Shown here in pieces: positions 3,986-5,947 of a DNA stretch of 5,947 nucleotides. Source of the stretch: Thioalkalivibrio sp. (GTDB lineage: Bacteria > Pseudomonadota > Gammaproteobacteria > Ectothiorhodospirales > Ectothiorhodospiraceae); contig PWRV01000067.1 in assembly GCA_003563455.1 (NCBI GenBank), positions 1-5,947 on the forward strand. Reading direction: 5' to 3'. The notes beneath the pieces were generated by a model. It worked only from the letters and a program-made list of their open reading frames with translations. It was not told the DNA's origin and did not search any database. The translations under genes and the position numbers were made by a program. Within the stretch, counting starts at the first letter, position 1. Each line of letters starts with the position of its first letter.

Positions 3986-5947
3986 TCAGAGGCAGGCCTG
4001 GACGGTGTAGCCTGGTGCGTCGCAGATTTCCTGGCTGGCGATCTGCACCGGCCCGTACAGCCCGAGCCGGGCAAGGTGGGATTCGCGTGCCTGCGCGAGC
4101 TGGTCCTGCGGAGTTACCGGAAACAGCAGCGCGTTCAGCGACGGCGGCGTGATGCCGAGCCGCACCGCATAGATCACGCGGTAGGCCAGCACCCGCTGCA
4201 CATAGTCGCGCGTCTCGTGGAAGGGAATCAGTTCGGCCCAGATGTCGGGATCCAGATGCCCGTCGTCCGGCAGCCAGCTGCGCACGCGATGGGCACCGGC
4301 ATTGTAGGCCGCGGTGGACAGCAGGCTGTGCCCGCCGAAGTTGTCCAGGTTCCGGCGCAGGTAGTAGGTGCCGAGCCGGGTGTTGTTCAAGGGGTCGAGG
4401 ATGTCGCCGTTGTTGCGGACGTTCACGCCGGCCGCGCCGGCCACCGAACGCCCGGTTGCGGGCATGATCTGCATGATGCCGAGGGCGCCGGCGCTGGAGC
4501 GCACGTCGTGCAGGAATGCGCTTTCCTGCCGCGCGATCGCCATCGCCCACGCCGGGTCGATCTCCTGGCCGCGGGCACCGTCCACGATCAGGTCCGAGAA
4601 CGCGAGGGGAAAGCGCAGGTCGATGTCGCCCCAGCTGCGGGCCCGCGCGACGGTGAAGATCGCCCGGTCATACCAGCCCCAGTCCGCGAACAGGCGTGCG
4701 GCCGCCTCCTGTTCGCCCGGCGACAGATTGTTGATCATGTGCGTCCACTCGCGCCGCGCTTCCGTGAAGCGCTCCAGCGCCACCAGTTCGTGCATGCGCT
4801 GGATTGCCGGGATGCCGGCAACCGCCTGCTTGCGCTGTGCCGGGACCACGAGCGGTTCGTGACCGATGCGGTAGGGCTGGCCCACCCGTTCGGCTGCCAG
4901 AAAGCCGTGGAAGTTGCGCTCGCGCGCGGCGCGCCGGTAAGCGCTTTCCGCCTCCCCGGTGCGGCCCGCCTGTTCCAGCGCACGCGCACGCCAGTACTGC
5001 CAACGGGCTTCGGCGCCGGTATCGGAGCTCATTCCGTCCACCGCCGCGATCACGGTGTCCCAGTCACGGTCCCGGAGGCCGGCGCGCAGCTGCCACTGGC
5101 GCAGTTGATCGTCGAAAACGGCATCCGGAAGGGAGGCCATGAACGGAAGCGCTTCCGGCAGCCCGCGCAGTGCGAGCCTCAGCGCCAGTGTGTGCTGGAC
5201 GCGCGCCTGCTGCTCCGCGTCCAGACCGAGGCGATCTCCGTGGGTGATCCAGGCATCGAGCGCGTCTCCGGGGCTGCGCCGGATCAGGCGCAGGAAGCCG
5301 TCCTCCAGGATCAAGCCGGCGGCGCGATGGTCATCTACACCGAAACCGGCCCGGGTGACTCGCTCCGGATTGTCCGCAAGCTCCAGCCAGTGTTCGGCCC
5401 AGGGGCGGTCTGCAGCGGCGAGATAGCGGCGCAGATAGCGCGCCAGACCCATCTGCCCGGCCGCCATCGCCAGTTCCAGACGCTGCCACGCCAGTTCGGG
5501 GGTTAGCCGGTCTTCTGCGCGCCAGGCATCGAGGACCGGGTCGCAGGCATTCGGGCGGGAGTGGCCGTGCAGCCAGATCGACTCCACCCCGTCGAGAGCC
5601 TGCTGGCGCTGGCCGGTCTCGAGCAGCGCCTGCCTGTGGAAGCAGGTCAGCTCGGTGGACAGCGGACCCTCGTAGGCGGCGAAGCGCAGGAATTCCCGCC
5701 AGCGCTGCTCCCGGGCCAGGTGGTTGAGATAGCTGTTGCGCAGCAGACGCGCAAGAGGTCCGTCCGCGTAGGTCTCGATGAACTCGGCGATTTCCCCGGG
5801 ATCGGCGGCGCCGAGGTTGCGCGCAAGGCGACGGTAGTCGAGGTACTGCAGGAGCGGGTAGCCGGTCAGCACCTGCCGCGTGGTCTCGAAGGCGCGCTCG
5901 TCATTGTTGCGCAGGGCGCGTTCGGCGAGCACGAAGAGCCCGCGCTC
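3986..5947 (-). CDS. slt: Soluble lytic murein transglycosylase (Slt70 type), 5' end cut off
   Basis: This periplasmic enzyme cleaves the MurNAc-GlcNAc bond of peptidoglycan, forming 1,6-anhydroMurNAc ends. The frame is open to the window edge (653 residues visible), so the signal peptide and first few mature residues are missing. GTG at 5932 is internal; residues below are numbered from it. The long alpha-helical superhelix (about 1-440) includes YPLLQYLDYRRL (25-36), as in E. coli YPLYPYLEYRQI. C97 and C130 (RPNACD) match a Cys pair in E. coli Slt. The linker carries RFPLAFSDL. The SLT domain (about 457-590) has MAIARQESAF with catalytic E470, GALGIMQIMPATG (482-494), AAYNAGAHRV (541-550) and IPFHETRDYVQRVLAY (569-584). 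Adding the five edge residues puts the Glu at 475, close to 478 in mature E. coli Slt, so little of the mature chain is lost. An extension of roughly 40 residues after the SLT domain ends with C637 and C647. Confidence 0.95.
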   Translation of the reverse strand, partial: ERGLFVLAERALRNNDERAFETTRQVLTGYPLLQYLDYRRLARNLGAADPGEIAEFIETYADGPLARLLRNSYLNHLAREQRWREFLRFAAYEGPLSTELTCFHRQALLETGQRQQALDGVESIWLHGHSRPNACDPVLDAWRAEDRLTPELAWQRLELAMAAGQMGLARYLRRYLAAADRPWAEHWLELADNPERVTRAGFGVDDHRAAGLILEDGFLRLIRRSPGDALDAWITHGDRLGLDAEQQARVQHTLALRLALRGLPEALPFMASLPDAVFDDQLRQWQLRAGLRDRDWDTVIAAVDGMSSDTGAEARWQYWRARALEQAGRTGEAESAYRRAARERNFHGFLAAERVGQPYRIGHEPLVVPAQRKQAVAGIPAIQRMHELVALERFTEARREWTHMINNLSPGEQEAAARLFADWGWYDRAIFTVARARSWGDIDLRFPLAFSDLIVDGARGQEIDPAWAMAIARQESAFLHDVRSSAGALGIMQIMPATGRSVAGAAGVNVRNNGDILDPLNNTRLGTYYLRRNLDNFGGHSLLSTAAYNAGAHRVRSWLPDDGHLDPDIWAELIPFHETRDYVQRVLAYRVIYAVRLGITPPSLNALLFPVTPQDQLAQARESHLARLGLYGPVQIASQEICDAPGYTVQACL

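Noticed and set aside
3325..4152. A 275-codon plus-strand frame overlapping both the kinase start and the haemoglobin gene.
   Set aside because: It overlaps the haemoglobin gene in another frame and lacks a ribosome binding site. The haemoglobin frame has AGGAGG and all haem ligands.
4076..5506. A 476-codon open frame on the plus strand.
   Set aside because: It lies entirely antisense to slt, whose motifs run the length of the region. The product has no recognisable domain; high GC makes stop codons rare in this frame.
5930..5932. GTG as the start codon of the lytic transglycosylase.
   Set aside because: The frame is open to the window edge, Slt needs a signal peptide that is absent here, and the sequence upstream of this codon already resembles mature Slt.
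1..5947. A defence, mobile or other multi-gene accessory system.
   Set aside because: No transposase, integrase, toxin, nuclease, reverse transcriptase or repeat array is visible, and the recognised genes are common chromosomal functions.

Overview
The window is GC-rich DNA, tightly packed with genes in both directions. It looks like the chromosome of a gammaproteobacterium. The RsmD, Slt70-type transglycosylase and YniA-type fructosamine kinase all align by eye with remembered E. coli homologues. The high GC and the M16 peptidase/rsmD pairing would suit a Chromatiales/Ectothiorhodospiraceae-like lineage, but that placement is inference. I see no mobile element, tRNA, rRNA or CRISPR array.

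Layout. (1) 2-718 (+) is the C-terminal part of an M16 (insulinase-like) peptidase subunit. It overlaps by 4 bp (GTGA) with (2) rsmD, 715-1329 (+), the 16S rRNA guanine-N2 methyltransferase. (3) The 91-bp convergent gap after rsmD holds a near-perfect GC-rich hairpin of a dispersed-repeat type (1349-1386). (4) 1421-2452 (-) encodes an unrecognised membrane-anchored coiled-coil protein. (5) 2595-3479 (-) is a fructosamine/ketosamine-3-kinase. (6) Divergent from it across 80 bp is a group III truncated haemoglobin, 3560-3943 (+). (7) 3986-5947 (-) is a soluble lytic murein transglycosylase that runs off the right edge, so its signal peptide is missing.

Most genes are recognisable housekeeping or maintenance functions: rRNA modification, protein deglycation, haem/O2/NO chemistry and peptidoglycan turnover. 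I see no multi-gene system linking them.

The part worth attention is the coiled-coil protein at 1421-2452. It has one N-terminal transmembrane helix with a GxxxGxxxG face. About 15 hendecad (11-residue) repeats follow, in which all seven stalk histidines sit at the same repeat position. The stalk then switches to a four-to-five-turn leucine zipper with an Asn at one a position, followed by a short helical C-terminal region and an acidic Pro-rich tail. I can read this architecture directly from the sequence but cannot assign it to a named family.
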